A stretch of 64,000 nt of DNA from Bacillota bacterium (GTDB taxonomy: Bacteria; Bacillota; Clostridia; Lachnospirales; Lachnospiraceae), in the NCBI GenBank assembly GCA_023390555.1, contig JAEWCQ010000012.1:20147-84146 (forward strand), read 5' to 3'. The notes below the pieces were generated by a model, which was not told where the DNA came from, ran no database searches, and worked only from the letters and a program-made list of their open reading frames with translations. Positions within the stretch are counted from its first letter, which is position 1. The number at the start of each line of letters is the position of its first letter. The position numbers were made by a program, and so were the translations under genes. Positions 41,505-49,624 of this stretch are shown here, piece after piece.

Positions 41505-42473
41505 ATGAATAAAACGATCAAAAAAATTATGGCTCTGACTACATGTGCAACTGTTGGAATTTACTATTTCAACAGAGTTATTAATTATACCGCAACATTG
41601 AAAAATCTACTAAAGGACAACCATGGGGATTATTATAAATGGAAAAATGGAAATGTCTTCTTCACAGTACAGGGCAATGGATCTCCGCTTCTGCTGGTTC
41701 ATGATCTGTATCCGGCAAGTTCTTCCGCAGAGTGGTCCAAAATAACAAAAAAACTTGAGAAGAATCATATGGTTTACTGTCTGGATCTCCCTGGCTGCGG
41801 ACGTTCTGATAAACCTGCAATCACATATACCAACTATTACTTTGTACAGTTGTTAAATGATTTTGCGGGAGATATCATTGGTAAGAAGACCTCCCTGATT
41901 GCAACAGGTACTTCCGGTTCCTTCGCGATTATGGCTGATGCAATGAATAAAGAAAACTTTGAAAAGGTAATTGTCATTAATCCGGAACAGCTCCAATCAC
42001 TTCCTTCAAAGCCGAATAAATCGAAACAGATTTTGAAACATTTATTGGATTTTCCAATCTTCGGCACTTTTATTTACAATATAAAGATGCATGAAAAAAA
42101 TATAGCAAAAATCTTCCGAGAAAACTACTATTACAAATCGTCGGTCGTTTCTACCAAGACGGAAGACATTTATTATGAGTCTGCGCATATTGGATGCGGC
42201 ACTGGGCGTCATCTTCTCTCCAGTATCTGCTCGGACTACACGAAAATCAATGTATCCCACGTTCTGCCGGAGCTGGATCATCTTTATCTGATACAGAGCA
42301 GAGAACTCCCGCAAAGTATGCAGATTGTTGACAGCTACACACATCAGAACCCGAAGATTGAAACAGCTTATATTTCCAATTCAAAATTTCTTCCGCAATT
42401 GGAAATTCCAGAAAAACTACATGACATCCTCAACATGTTTCTGGAAATTGAACCTACCGTCTATGAAGATTAA
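41505..42473 (+). CDS. Alpha/beta hydrolase, membrane-anchored, with altered nucleophile elbow
   Basis: The 322-residue protein has a short N-terminal hydrophobic segment (about 8-25) and an alpha/beta-hydrolase fold. The oxyanion-side HDLYP follows strand 3 (SPLLLVHDLYPASSS), then VYCLDLPGCGRSDKP, and the elbow reads ATGTSGSFA, i.e. G-T-S-G-S rather than G-x-S-x-G. A late His (LPQLEIPEKLHDIL) could complete the triad. The substrate is unknown. Genes of this type occur near mnmG and rsmG in Lachnospiraceae, as far as I recall. Start behind ATAGGAGG. It runs against the other genes of this flank. Confidence 0.78.
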   Translation: MNKTIKKIMALTTCATVGIYYFNRVINYTATLKNLLKDNHGDYYKWKNGNVFFTVQGNGSPLLLVHDLYPASSSAEWSKITKKLEKNHMVYCLDLPGCGRSDKPAITYTNYYFVQLLNDFAGDIIGKKTSLIATGTSGSFAIMADAMNKENFEKVIVINPEQLQSLPSKPNKSKQILKHLLDFPIFGTFIYNIKMHEKNIAKIFRENYYYKSSVVSTKTEDIYYESAHIGCGTGRHLLSSICSDYTKINVSHVLPELDHLYLIQSRELPQSMQIVDSYTHQNPKIETAYISNSKFLPQLEIPEKLHDILNMFLEIEPTVYED

Positions 42474-42499
42474 CTGATTAATTGTGATGGAACAAAGGC

Positions 42500-42585
42500 C
42501 TGCCTCGTACACTCCCACATTCTACTACTTCGGACGTACAACTTTTGTTCCGCGCGCAAAGCTGGCATCTAAATTTTATTCTATC
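42500..42585 (-). repeat. Dispersed intergenic element, copy 2
   Basis: This is the reverse-oriented match of 35064-35150. Here the stem pairs CAGCTT with AAGTTG, so the G-C pair of copy 1 is replaced by a G-T pair while pairing is kept. It lies between the hydrolase and rsmG, next to a terminator. Confidence 0.75.
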
Positions 42586-42636
42586 GAAAAATCGCAGTTT
42601 TCACATGTCAAAATAACAAGGTCTTTCCTATCGAAT

Positions 42637-42671
42637 AAAAAAGAAACTGATACTTCATCAGTTTCTTTTTT
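42637..42671. terminator. Bidirectional terminator between the hydrolase gene and rsmG
   Basis: A-run plus GAAACTGA (42637-42650) pairs with TCAGTTTC plus T-run (42658-42671) around a 7-base loop. The layout works in both directions for the two convergent genes. Confidence 0.9.
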
Positions 42672-43396
42672 TATGAGCAAATTGGCTCCTTTGACGGTGT
42701 TCCTGGTTTTCTTGGATAAGTCTTCGGTGTCTTTTTTACTTTATCAATAATCACAAAGGAACGATGCAACTCATTTTCACCGAATGTAAATTTGCGAACA
42801 TCCGATACTTTCCCGCCAAGCAGAGCAACTGCCTTTTTTGCACCTTTCACTTCTTCCTGTATCTCTCCAGATTTATATGGAATAAATTTTCCGCTTATAG
42901 ATACAAATGGTAGGCAATATTCACTTAATGTAGAAAGATTTGCAACAGCCCTGGAAACACAAAGATCATATTGTTCACGATAAACTGCATTTTTTGCAAG
43001 TTCTTCTGCTCTTCCATGAACTGCCTCAATTTTTTCCAACTTTAGGATATCAATTACTTCCTGTAAAAACAAAACTCTTTTATTGAGAGAATCTGCTAAG
43101 GTAATCTGAAGCTCAGGAAAAACAATCTTTAAAGGAATACCCGGAAATCCCGCGCCTGTTCCAAGATCTAAAACCTTTAGACTCTGGTTCAGATTCAAGA
43201 ACCTTCCAAGTAAAATGCTGTCCAAAAAATGTTTTTCAATTACCTGATCAAACTCGGTGATTGCTGTCAGATTCATGACTTTATTCTTCTCTATCAACAA
43301 TTCATAATAGGTTAGGAACTGCTTCACCTGATATTCATCTATTTCTATTTTCCACTCTTTTAATATATTCTGAAATCGAATCAAGCTATCTTCCAT
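42671..43396 (-). CDS. rsmG: 16S rRNA (guanine527-N7)-methyltransferase
   Basis: RsmG (GidB) methylates G527 of 16S rRNA. The 241-residue protein has NLTAITEFDQVIEKHFLDS, motif I VLDLGTGAGFPGIPLKIVFP and the conserved CVSRAVANLSTLSEYCLPF. It follows mnmG by 55 bases in the standard origin-proximal order. Confidence 0.95.
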   Translation of the reverse strand: MEDSLIRFQNILKEWKIEIDEYQVKQFLTYYELLIEKNKVMNLTAITEFDQVIEKHFLDSILLGRFLNLNQSLKVLDLGTGAGFPGIPLKIVFPELQITLADSLNKRVLFLQEVIDILKLEKIEAVHGRAEELAKNAVYREQYDLCVSRAVANLSTLSEYCLPFVSISGKFIPYKSGEIQEEVKGAKKAVALLGGKVSDVRKFTFGENELHRSFVIIDKVKKTPKTYPRKPGTPSKEPICS

Positions 43397-43451
43397 AGAT
43401 TATTATTTTCCTTATCATCCGAAATTAAATTTTCAACATGGCCTGAATTAC

Positions 43452-45335
43452 TTATTCCCGATACTTTAGCTGCTCCATATATACAAGCAGCATGGAAATA
43501 TCTGCCGGTGATACTCCAGATATTCTGGACGCCTGTCCAATGGAAACCGGTCGATAGAGTTTCAGTTTTTGCCGTGCTTCAATCCTGAGACTGTCTACTG
43601 CGTCATAATCAAAATCAGCCGATATATTTTTCGACTCTAACTTTTTAAAGTGTTCTACCTGTTTAATCTGTCTCTTAATATATCCATCATACTTAATATT
43701 GATATTTACCTGCTCTTGAACTTCAGAAGGCAGATCTGGTCTCTCAGAATCAATCGATGCAAGCACCTCATAACACAATTCTGGCCTCCGAATCAACTCT
43801 GTCAATCTGGTTCCGGTATTCAAAGGAACACTTCCATACTGTTCCAGTAAATCCTGAACATCTTTATTAGCCCCTACTGTCACAGTCTCAATTCTAGAAA
43901 TTTCATCTTGAATTAACTTTTCTTTCTGAATCACCCAGTCATATCGTTTTTTGGATATCAAGCCTGTTTCATACCCATATTTTGACAACCGAAGATCTGC
44001 ATTGTCCTGTCTTAAGAGAAGGCGGTACTCTGCTCGTGAAGTCATCATTCGGTATGGTTCCCGGTTCTCTTTTGTAACCAGGTCATCAATTAAAACTCCA
44101 ATATAAGATTCTGAACGATGGAGAATCAACTGTTTCTTACCTAAGACACTCATTGCAGCATTGATTCCAGCGATTAACCCCTGGGATGCCGCCTCTTCGT
44201 AACCGGAACTTCCATTGAACTGTCCGCCGCTGAATAATCCCTTTATCTTCTTAAATTCCAATGTCGGTAATAGCTGATTCGGATTCACACAGTCATATTC
44301 AATCGCATAGGCGTTCCGTACCACTTTTGCATGTTCCAATCCAGGTACCGTCCGGTACATTGCGTATTGTACATCTTCCGGAAGTGAACTTGACATTCCT
44401 CCGACATACATCTCATTTGTATTCAATCCTTCCGGTTCAATGAATACCTGATGTCTGTCCTTATCGGCGAATTTTACCACTTTATCTTCAATAGAGGGGC
44501 AATATCTTGGTCCTGTTCCTTCAATAATCCCAGCATAGATTGGAGAACGATCCAGATTATTCCTTATGATTTCATGTGTGTCCTCATTGGTATAAGTCAG
44601 CCAGCAGGATATCTGATCAATCTGAACATCTTCCGGATTCGTACTAAATGAAAACGGCACAACTTTCTCATCTCCGAACTGCTCCTGCATTTTCGAAAAA
44701 TCAATAGTTCGTTTATCTATTCTTGCCGGTGTACCGGTTTTAAAGCGGAACATTTCGATACCATGCTCTTTTAAGGAATTTGTTAAATGATTTGCTGCCT
44801 GTAATCCATTCGGCCCTGTATAATTCACTACCTCTCCGTAGAGACATCTTGCTCTTAAATAGGTACCGGTACATAAAATAACAGTCTTACTGTGATAGAC
44901 AGCTCCTGAAAATGTTTTGACTCCGGCAATCACATCTCCCTCTGTAATGATTTCCGACACTTCTGCCTGTCTGATTGTCAGATGAACGGCATCCTGCAAT
45001 GTCTTACGCATTTCCATACTGTAAGCCGCTTTATCTGCCTGTGCCCGAAGAGAGTGAACTGCAGGTCCTTTTGACTTATTTAACATCTTGGACTGAATAA
45101 AGGTTTTATCAATATTCTTACCCATCTCCCCGCCAAGTGCATCAATCTCACGTACAAGATGACCTTTCGAACTTCCGCCTATGTTGGGATTACAAGGCAT
45201 CATGGCAATACTGTCCACGCTGACCGTAAATAAAATCGTCTCAAGCCCGAGTCGCGCACATGCCAAAGCAGCTTCACATCCTGCATGTCCTGCACCTACC
45301 ACACACACATCATATTCTTCCATAATTGCTGCCAT
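43452..45335 (-). CDS. mnmG: tRNA uridine-5-carboxymethylaminomethyl modification enzyme, FAD subunit
   Basis: MnmG works with MnmE to modify U34 of certain tRNAs. The 627-residue protein has the FAD-binding VVGAGHAGCEAALACARLG, the block MPCNPNIGGSSKGHLVREID, and FSGGQFNGSSGYEEAASQG. The start at 45335 (MAAIMEEYDV) follows AAGGAA; upstream in-frame codons belong to the end region of mnmE. A start at 45323 is also possible. Confidence 0.96.
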   Translation of the reverse strand: MAAIMEEYDVCVVGAGHAGCEAALACARLGLETILFTVSVDSIAMMPCNPNIGGSSKGHLVREIDALGGEMGKNIDKTFIQSKMLNKSKGPAVHSLRAQADKAAYSMEMRKTLQDAVHLTIRQAEVSEIITEGDVIAGVKTFSGAVYHSKTVILCTGTYLRARCLYGEVVNYTGPNGLQAANHLTNSLKEHGIEMFRFKTGTPARIDKRTIDFSKMQEQFGDEKVVPFSFSTNPEDVQIDQISCWLTYTNEDTHEIIRNNLDRSPIYAGIIEGTGPRYCPSIEDKVVKFADKDRHQVFIEPEGLNTNEMYVGGMSSSLPEDVQYAMYRTVPGLEHAKVVRNAYAIEYDCVNPNQLLPTLEFKKIKGLFSGGQFNGSSGYEEAASQGLIAGINAAMSVLGKKQLILHRSESYIGVLIDDLVTKENREPYRMMTSRAEYRLLLRQDNADLRLSKYGYETGLISKKRYDWVIQKEKLIQDEISRIETVTVGANKDVQDLLEQYGSVPLNTGTRLTELIRRPELCYEVLASIDSERPDLPSEVQEQVNINIKYDGYIKRQIKQVEHFKKLESKNISADFDYDAVDSLRIEARQKLKLYRPVSIGQASRISGVSPADISMLLVYMEQLKYRE

Positions 45336-45363
45336 TTCTATTTCCTTCTTTCTTATGTTAAAC

Positions 45364-46740
45364 TTATTTCCCCATGCAGAATTTACTGAATATTTCATTG
45401 ACCAGATCATCCTCTACAGATTCTCCAATAATTGTTCCAAGCTCTTCATATGCGTTCATCAAATCAATCGAATAAAAATCTTCCGGCATTTTATCTTCAA
45501 TACTTCTCAATACCATTTCAAGACTTTCGTATGCATTGGAAAAAGCATTCTTATGACGGATATTAGTAAGATAAATTTCATCATTAAAAGTGAGGTTCCC
45601 ATGAAAAAACATTTCCTTAATCGTATCTTCCAGTTCTGTAATTCCTTTATTTTCTGTAATAGAACCTGAAATTATTGTGTGATTCAACTGATTTTTGATT
45701 TCCCCGGCATTCGTCTTCTGTGCCAGATCTGATTTATTCAAAAGAATAATCACTTTACGGTTACGAATCATTTCCATGATATCCAGGTCATTTTCATCCA
45801 GCTCTGTGGAAGAATCAACAACGTAGATAATCAGATCTGCATTCTTTACGTATTTTTTCGCCTTGTCAACACCTATCTTTTCAACGACATCCTCTGTACT
45901 GCGGATTCCTGCCGTATCGATGATATTCAGGGTTATTCCATTCAGGTTAATCTGCTCTTCCAGAACATCCCTGGTCGTTCCGGCAATCTCTGTTACAATC
46001 GCACGTTCTTTTTTTGCAAGATTATTTAACAGAGAAGATTTGCCGGCATTTGGCTTTCCCACAATCACCGTATTAATTCCTTCCTTTAAAATAATCCCGT
46101 TTTCTGAGGAGTCTATTATTTTCTTTAATCTGGAATTAATATCTTCTACCGTTTTTTTCAAGGATTCTCCATAGCCTTCCATACTGACATGCTCGGGATC
46201 ATCCAATGCTGATTCGATAAAGGCAATCTCATGAATCAGACCTGCACGGATTTCTCGTACCTTTTCTGTAAGAGAACCACGCAACTGACTCACAGAACTT
46301 TTTAATGCAAAATCATTTTTTGAATGAATAATATCGATTACCGATTCTGCCTGTGACAAATCGATCCTTCCGTTCAAAAATGCCCGCTTTGTAAATTCAC
46401 CCGGCTCTGCCGGTCTCGCTCCGTTTTTCAGTACCGTTTCCAGAATTCGTCGCATGACAAGAACTCCGCCATGACAATCTATCTCAATGGTATCTTCTCT
46501 CGTATAACTATTTGGTGCCTTCATCAGAAGTACCATCACTTCATCTACCAATTCTTCCCCATCATAGATATATCCATAATGAATCGTATGACTTGGCTCT
46601 TCAGATAGACATTTTTTTCCACCTTTTGAACGATATATGTGATCAATCACTTCAAAAGACTCCCCTCCGCTGATCCTTACAATTCCAATCCCGGAGGGCG
46701 TCATGGCAGTAGCAATCGCTGCAATCGTATCTGTTTTCAT
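45364..46740 (-). CDS. mnmE: tRNA modification GTPase
   Basis: MnmE is the GTPase partner of MnmG. The 458-residue protein has the N-terminal folate-binding domain (DTIAAIATAMTPSGIGIVR), an internal G domain with GKPNAGKSSLLN, IAGTTRD, DTAG and NKSD, and ends FCMGK, the conserved C-terminal Cys motif. The start at 46740 follows GAGAGG. Confidence 0.96.
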   Translation of the reverse strand: MKTDTIAAIATAMTPSGIGIVRISGGESFEVIDHIYRSKGGKKCLSEEPSHTIHYGYIYDGEELVDEVMVLLMKAPNSYTREDTIEIDCHGGVLVMRRILETVLKNGARPAEPGEFTKRAFLNGRIDLSQAESVIDIIHSKNDFALKSSVSQLRGSLTEKVREIRAGLIHEIAFIESALDDPEHVSMEGYGESLKKTVEDINSRLKKIIDSSENGIILKEGINTVIVGKPNAGKSSLLNNLAKKERAIVTEIAGTTRDVLEEQINLNGITLNIIDTAGIRSTEDVVEKIGVDKAKKYVKNADLIIYVVDSSTELDENDLDIMEMIRNRKVIILLNKSDLAQKTNAGEIKNQLNHTIISGSITENKGITELEDTIKEMFFHGNLTFNDEIYLTNIRHKNAFSNAYESLEMVLRSIEDKMPEDFYSIDLMNAYEELGTIIGESVEDDLVNEIFSKFCMGK

Positions 46741-46810
46741 TTCTATCCTCTCATAATGTTCTTTTTGCTGCGGTAGAGAATGAAAAAAATATCCCAAAAC
46801 ATTTACAATG

Positions 46811-46846
46811 CGAAGAATGACAACACCCTTGTATTGCCATTCTTCG
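46811..46846 (-). promoter_or_regulatory. Long hairpin between jag and mnmE
   Basis: The arms 46811-46826 and 46831-46846 pair over 16 positions with one mismatch and one G-T pair, around a 4-base loop (AAGG on the minus strand). No T-run follows directly, so it is more likely a processing or attenuation hairpin than a simple terminator. Confidence 0.5.
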
Positions 46847-46879
46847 TATAGATGCTTTGAGACTCTTTTTTCTTCCCGG

Positions 46880-47503
46880 CTATTTTTTTAATGTAACGAC
46901 AACATGTCTGAATGGCTCTTCCCCTTCACTATGTGTTGCAACATACTTGTCATACTGTAAAGCAGAATGAATCACTCTTCTCTCAAAAGGATTCATCGGC
47001 TCTAAAGATACAGGACGTTTTGTTCTCTTTACTTTATAAGCGATGTTCTTAGCAAGATTCTCAAGAGTATCCTTTCTTCTCTTACGGTAATCCTCTGTAT
47101 CGAGTTTTACTTTTATATAATTTTCTGACTGTTTATTCACCGCAAGATTTACAAGATATTGAAGCGAATCAAGTGTCTGACCGCGCTTTCCAATGAGAAC
47201 ACCCATATCCTTTCCTTTCAACTCCACATCCAGGACATGATCTTCTTCATCATTCTGAATCTGAATCTCAACCTTCATATCCATTGCATCAAATACGTTG
47301 GAAAGAAACTCCTTCACATTATCTTCAATGGAATATTTCTTACGTGCTTTAATAATAGCTGGTTTGCTGTTAAAACCCAAAAAACCTGAAGAACCTTTCT
47401 CTATTACTTCATATTCTATCTGATCACTGGTTGTCCCCAATTTAACAAGTGCTTCCGTAATTGCATCATCGACAGTTTTTGCTGAAATTTCAATAAACTC
47501 CAT
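46880..47503 (-). CDS. jag: RNA-binding protein Jag / KhpB
   Basis: Jag is a cytoplasmic RNA-binding protein of unclear role in cell division and sporulation. The 207-residue protein has the Jag-N domain (GSSGFLGFNSKPAIIKAR), a KH domain with IGKRGQTLDSLQYL and an R3H domain (RKDTLENLAKNIAYKVKR, ending MNPFERRVIHSAL). It lies 11 bases after yidC as usual. Confidence 0.94.
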   Translation of the reverse strand: MEFIEISAKTVDDAITEALVKLGTTSDQIEYEVIEKGSSGFLGFNSKPAIIKARKKYSIEDNVKEFLSNVFDAMDMKVEIQIQNDEEDHVLDVELKGKDMGVLIGKRGQTLDSLQYLVNLAVNKQSENYIKVKLDTEDYRKRRKDTLENLAKNIAYKVKRTKRPVSLEPMNPFERRVIHSALQYDKYVATHSEGEEPFRHVVVTLKK

Positions 47504-47514
47504 TATGATACCCC

Positions 47515-48780
47515 CTATTTATTGTTCTTTTCATTAAACTCTTTTACCATATTCGCTTTTGCTGCCATACTACCAGCCTTTGCATTTACTCTTTTTGCTT
47601 TTGCATCCTCCAGCATCTTTTCTTTTTCTTCAGAAGAAACATTGGCAGAAAGATTGGTATTTGCCCTGGTACTCATTTTTGCAGCATTTGTAATCTGATT
47701 TTCTGCAATTCCCTTCTTTTCCCTCTTTTTCTTCGCCTTTTCCTGATTCTTCTTAATTATATCATCCAAATCAATTTTTTCCATATGTTTATTGATAAAA
47801 AACTGCTGAACACTTCGTACTACTGCACCGATAATCCAGTAAATACCAAGACCTACCGGAACGGTAAAACACATGAAGAGTGAAAACAATGGCATCATGG
47901 TGTTCATCATTTTCATCTGCTGTGCCATCTGATCATTTGTGCCTCCCGCAGTAGGCATTAATTTTATATTTAAAACCTGTGACAAATAAGAAACTACCGG
48001 AACCAGAATTGCACCGATCATCATGATATAAGCGCCTGTCTGAAAGCTGGAAATCATGATGTGCCAAGGTGTTTCACCAATATTTAAACCCAAAAAATTA
48101 TTAACGTGATTCAAAGAAGTCTGTGTTGTATCAAATACAGAATCCACCGAAGTAAATACTTCTTTGATGGACTTCCATCCACTAGCTCCCATCTTATTAA
48201 GAACATCAACGATATAATTTGATACGACTGTTTTATCGCTGCCTGTAAAATCAGCAGTAACTGCTATTTTATGGTCACTCACGAACTGTGCCATTTTATC
48301 TGCGTAACCGGATGTAGCCATAATTCCATTTACGGAATCTGAAAAAATATTCTTTACACTTCCTACATAGGCCGGCACATTATAAAATACACGATACAAT
48401 GCAAAGAGGATCGGCATCTGAATCAGCATCTGGATACAGCTTCCTGTCGGAGATACCCCGTACTTCTCATAAATAGCCTGTGTCTCCTGCTGCATTTTCT
48501 GCATGGACACCTGATCTTTTTTCCCCTGATACTTCTTCTGGATTGTCTGAAGCTCCGGCTGCATCTTCTGCGATAATTTCGAAAACTTCTGCTGTTTAAA
48601 AGTTAAAGGAAATAAACATGCATAAATAATCAACGTCAAAATAATAATGCTTAAGCCGATATTCTGAATTCCAAATATACGATCCATGAAGATATAAATA
48701 CCGTCCATGATCCAGCCTAAGAATTGCGCAATCGGTCCTAAAATTTTCCCCGAATACTGTGTTAAAATAATATCTGTCAC
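47515..48780 (-). CDS. yidC: Membrane protein insertase YidC / SpoIIIJ
   Basis: YidC inserts and folds membrane proteins. The 421-residue protein lacks a lipoprotein signal; it has an N-terminal helix, the basic loop FKQQKFSKLSQKMQPELQ and the conserved helices (CIQMLIQMPILFALYRVFYNV, with the hydrophilic groove Arg). An extracellular insertion of about 100 residues separates helices 2 and 3, as in Lachnospiraceae YidC. The C-terminal tail is Lys-rich and binds ribosomes. It starts with GTG at 48780, seven bases after AGGAGG. Confidence 0.94.
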   Translation of the reverse strand: MTDIILTQYSGKILGPIAQFLGWIMDGIYIFMDRIFGIQNIGLSIIILTLIIYACLFPLTFKQQKFSKLSQKMQPELQTIQKKYQGKKDQVSMQKMQQETQAIYEKYGVSPTGSCIQMLIQMPILFALYRVFYNVPAYVGSVKNIFSDSVNGIMATSGYADKMAQFVSDHKIAVTADFTGSDKTVVSNYIVDVLNKMGASGWKSIKEVFTSVDSVFDTTQTSLNHVNNFLGLNIGETPWHIMISSFQTGAYIMMIGAILVPVVSYLSQVLNIKLMPTAGGTNDQMAQQMKMMNTMMPLFSLFMCFTVPVGLGIYWIIGAVVRSVQQFFINKHMEKIDLDDIIKKNQEKAKKKREKKGIAENQITNAAKMSTRANTNLSANVSSEEKEKMLEDAKAKRVNAKAGSMAAKANMVKEFNEKNNK

Positions 48781-48795
48781 AAAAATACCTCCTAA

Positions 48796-49005
48796 TTATG
48801 GAACAGGATCATACCCACCTTTTGAAAAAGGATTACATCGCAATATTCTCCAGAGAGCAAGTGCTCCGCCCTTGATGGCGCCATATTTTTCCACAGCCTC
48901 TAATCCATAAGTAGAACAGGTAGGATAATAAGGGCACTTTGTAGTTTTCATAGGAGAGATATACTTTCTATAAAATTTAATCAAAGTTATTAAAATTTTT
49001 TTCAA
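48796..49005 (-). CDS. yidD: Membrane protein insertion efficiency factor YidD
   Basis: YidD is a small membrane-associated protein that helps YidC. The 69 residues include IKFYRKYISPMKTTKCPYYPTCSTYGLEAV and LALWRILRCNPFSKGGYDPV, the family signature with four conserved Cys. Start is a TTG at 49005, weakly supported. It is between rnpA and yidC as usual. Confidence 0.93.
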   Translation of the reverse strand: MKKILITLIKFYRKYISPMKTTKCPYYPTCSTYGLEAVEKYGAIKGGALALWRILRCNPFSKGGYDPVP

Positions 49006-49030
49006 AATGATTCCATCTTCTTTTCCAATA

Positions 49031-49360
49031 TTATTGCATTACGATTTTGTGAAGACCTCCAAGATGCAACAGTGAACTTTCAATTTCATGATAGGTTGCA
49101 GATTTCGCTGTTGTTCTCGCGATGACCACAATGTCTAAACCACTATTAAACATGTCCTCATGTAGTCTGTAGCTTTCCCTTATCAACCGGGTTAAATGAT
49201 GTCTTATAACACTATTTCCTACTTTTTTACTAACTGATATTCCGATTCTGTTATTCTCTTTTTCATTTTTTAAAATGTACATGACAAGATACCTGTTCGC
49301 ATAGGACCTGCCGTTTTTATATACATTCTGATAATTCTGATTCTTCTTTAATGATTCCAT
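49031..49360 (-). CDS. rnpA: Ribonuclease P protein component
   Basis: RnpA is the protein subunit of RNase P, which matures tRNA 5' ends. The 109-residue protein has the family core ISVSKKVGNSVIRHHLTRLIRESYR. In most homologues the central motif is RNRIKR; here it is RHHLTR. It lies next to rpmH as usual. Confidence 0.93.
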   Translation of the reverse strand: MESLKKNQNYQNVYKNGRSYANRYLVMYILKNEKENNRIGISVSKKVGNSVIRHHLTRLIRESYRLHEDMFNSGLDIVVIARTTAKSATYHEIESSLLHLGGLHKIVMQ

Positions 49361-49405
49361 TTAGGTTGAATACCCTTCTGTAAAATCTTTCCATATAAGA
49401 AGAAA

Positions 49406-49424
49406 GACCACAAATGATGTGGCC
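49406..49424 (-). terminator. Hairpin between rpmH and rnpA
   Basis: On the minus strand GGCCACA pairs with TGTGGTC (one G-T pair) around a 5-base loop and is followed by TTTCTTCTT. It probably ends part of the rpmH transcripts so that L34 is made in excess over RnpA. Confidence 0.55.
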
Positions 49425-49558
49425 TATGCTGACAATTTCTTTCTTCCTTTTAATCTTCTTGCAGCCAATACTTTTCTTCCGCCTGCTGTGCTCATTCTGC
49501 TTCTAAAGCCATGAACTTTACTTCTTGATCTCTTTTTTGGTTGGAATGTCATCTTCAT
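49424..49558 (-). CDS. rpmH: 50S ribosomal protein L34
   Basis: The 44-residue protein begins MKMTFQPKKRSRSKVHGFR and ends ARRLKGRKKLSA, the complete L34 sequence pattern. A strong ribosome site (GAGGAGGTGG) and promoter lie upstream. It marks the left border of the origin region. Confidence 0.97.
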   Translation of the reverse strand: MKMTFQPKKRSRSKVHGFRSRMSTAGGRKVLAARRLKGRKKLSA

Positions 49559-49596
49559 TAATATCCACCTCCTCTATGTTAAAAAACATCATTTCA

Positions 49597-49624
49597 ATTA
49601 TAACAAAAAAACTCTCTAAGTCAA
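49597..49624 (-). promoter_or_regulatory. Promoter of rpmH-rnpA
   Basis: Minus strand: -35 TTGACT (49619-49624), 16-base spacer with a T7 run, -10 TATAAT (49597-49602). Confidence 0.8.
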
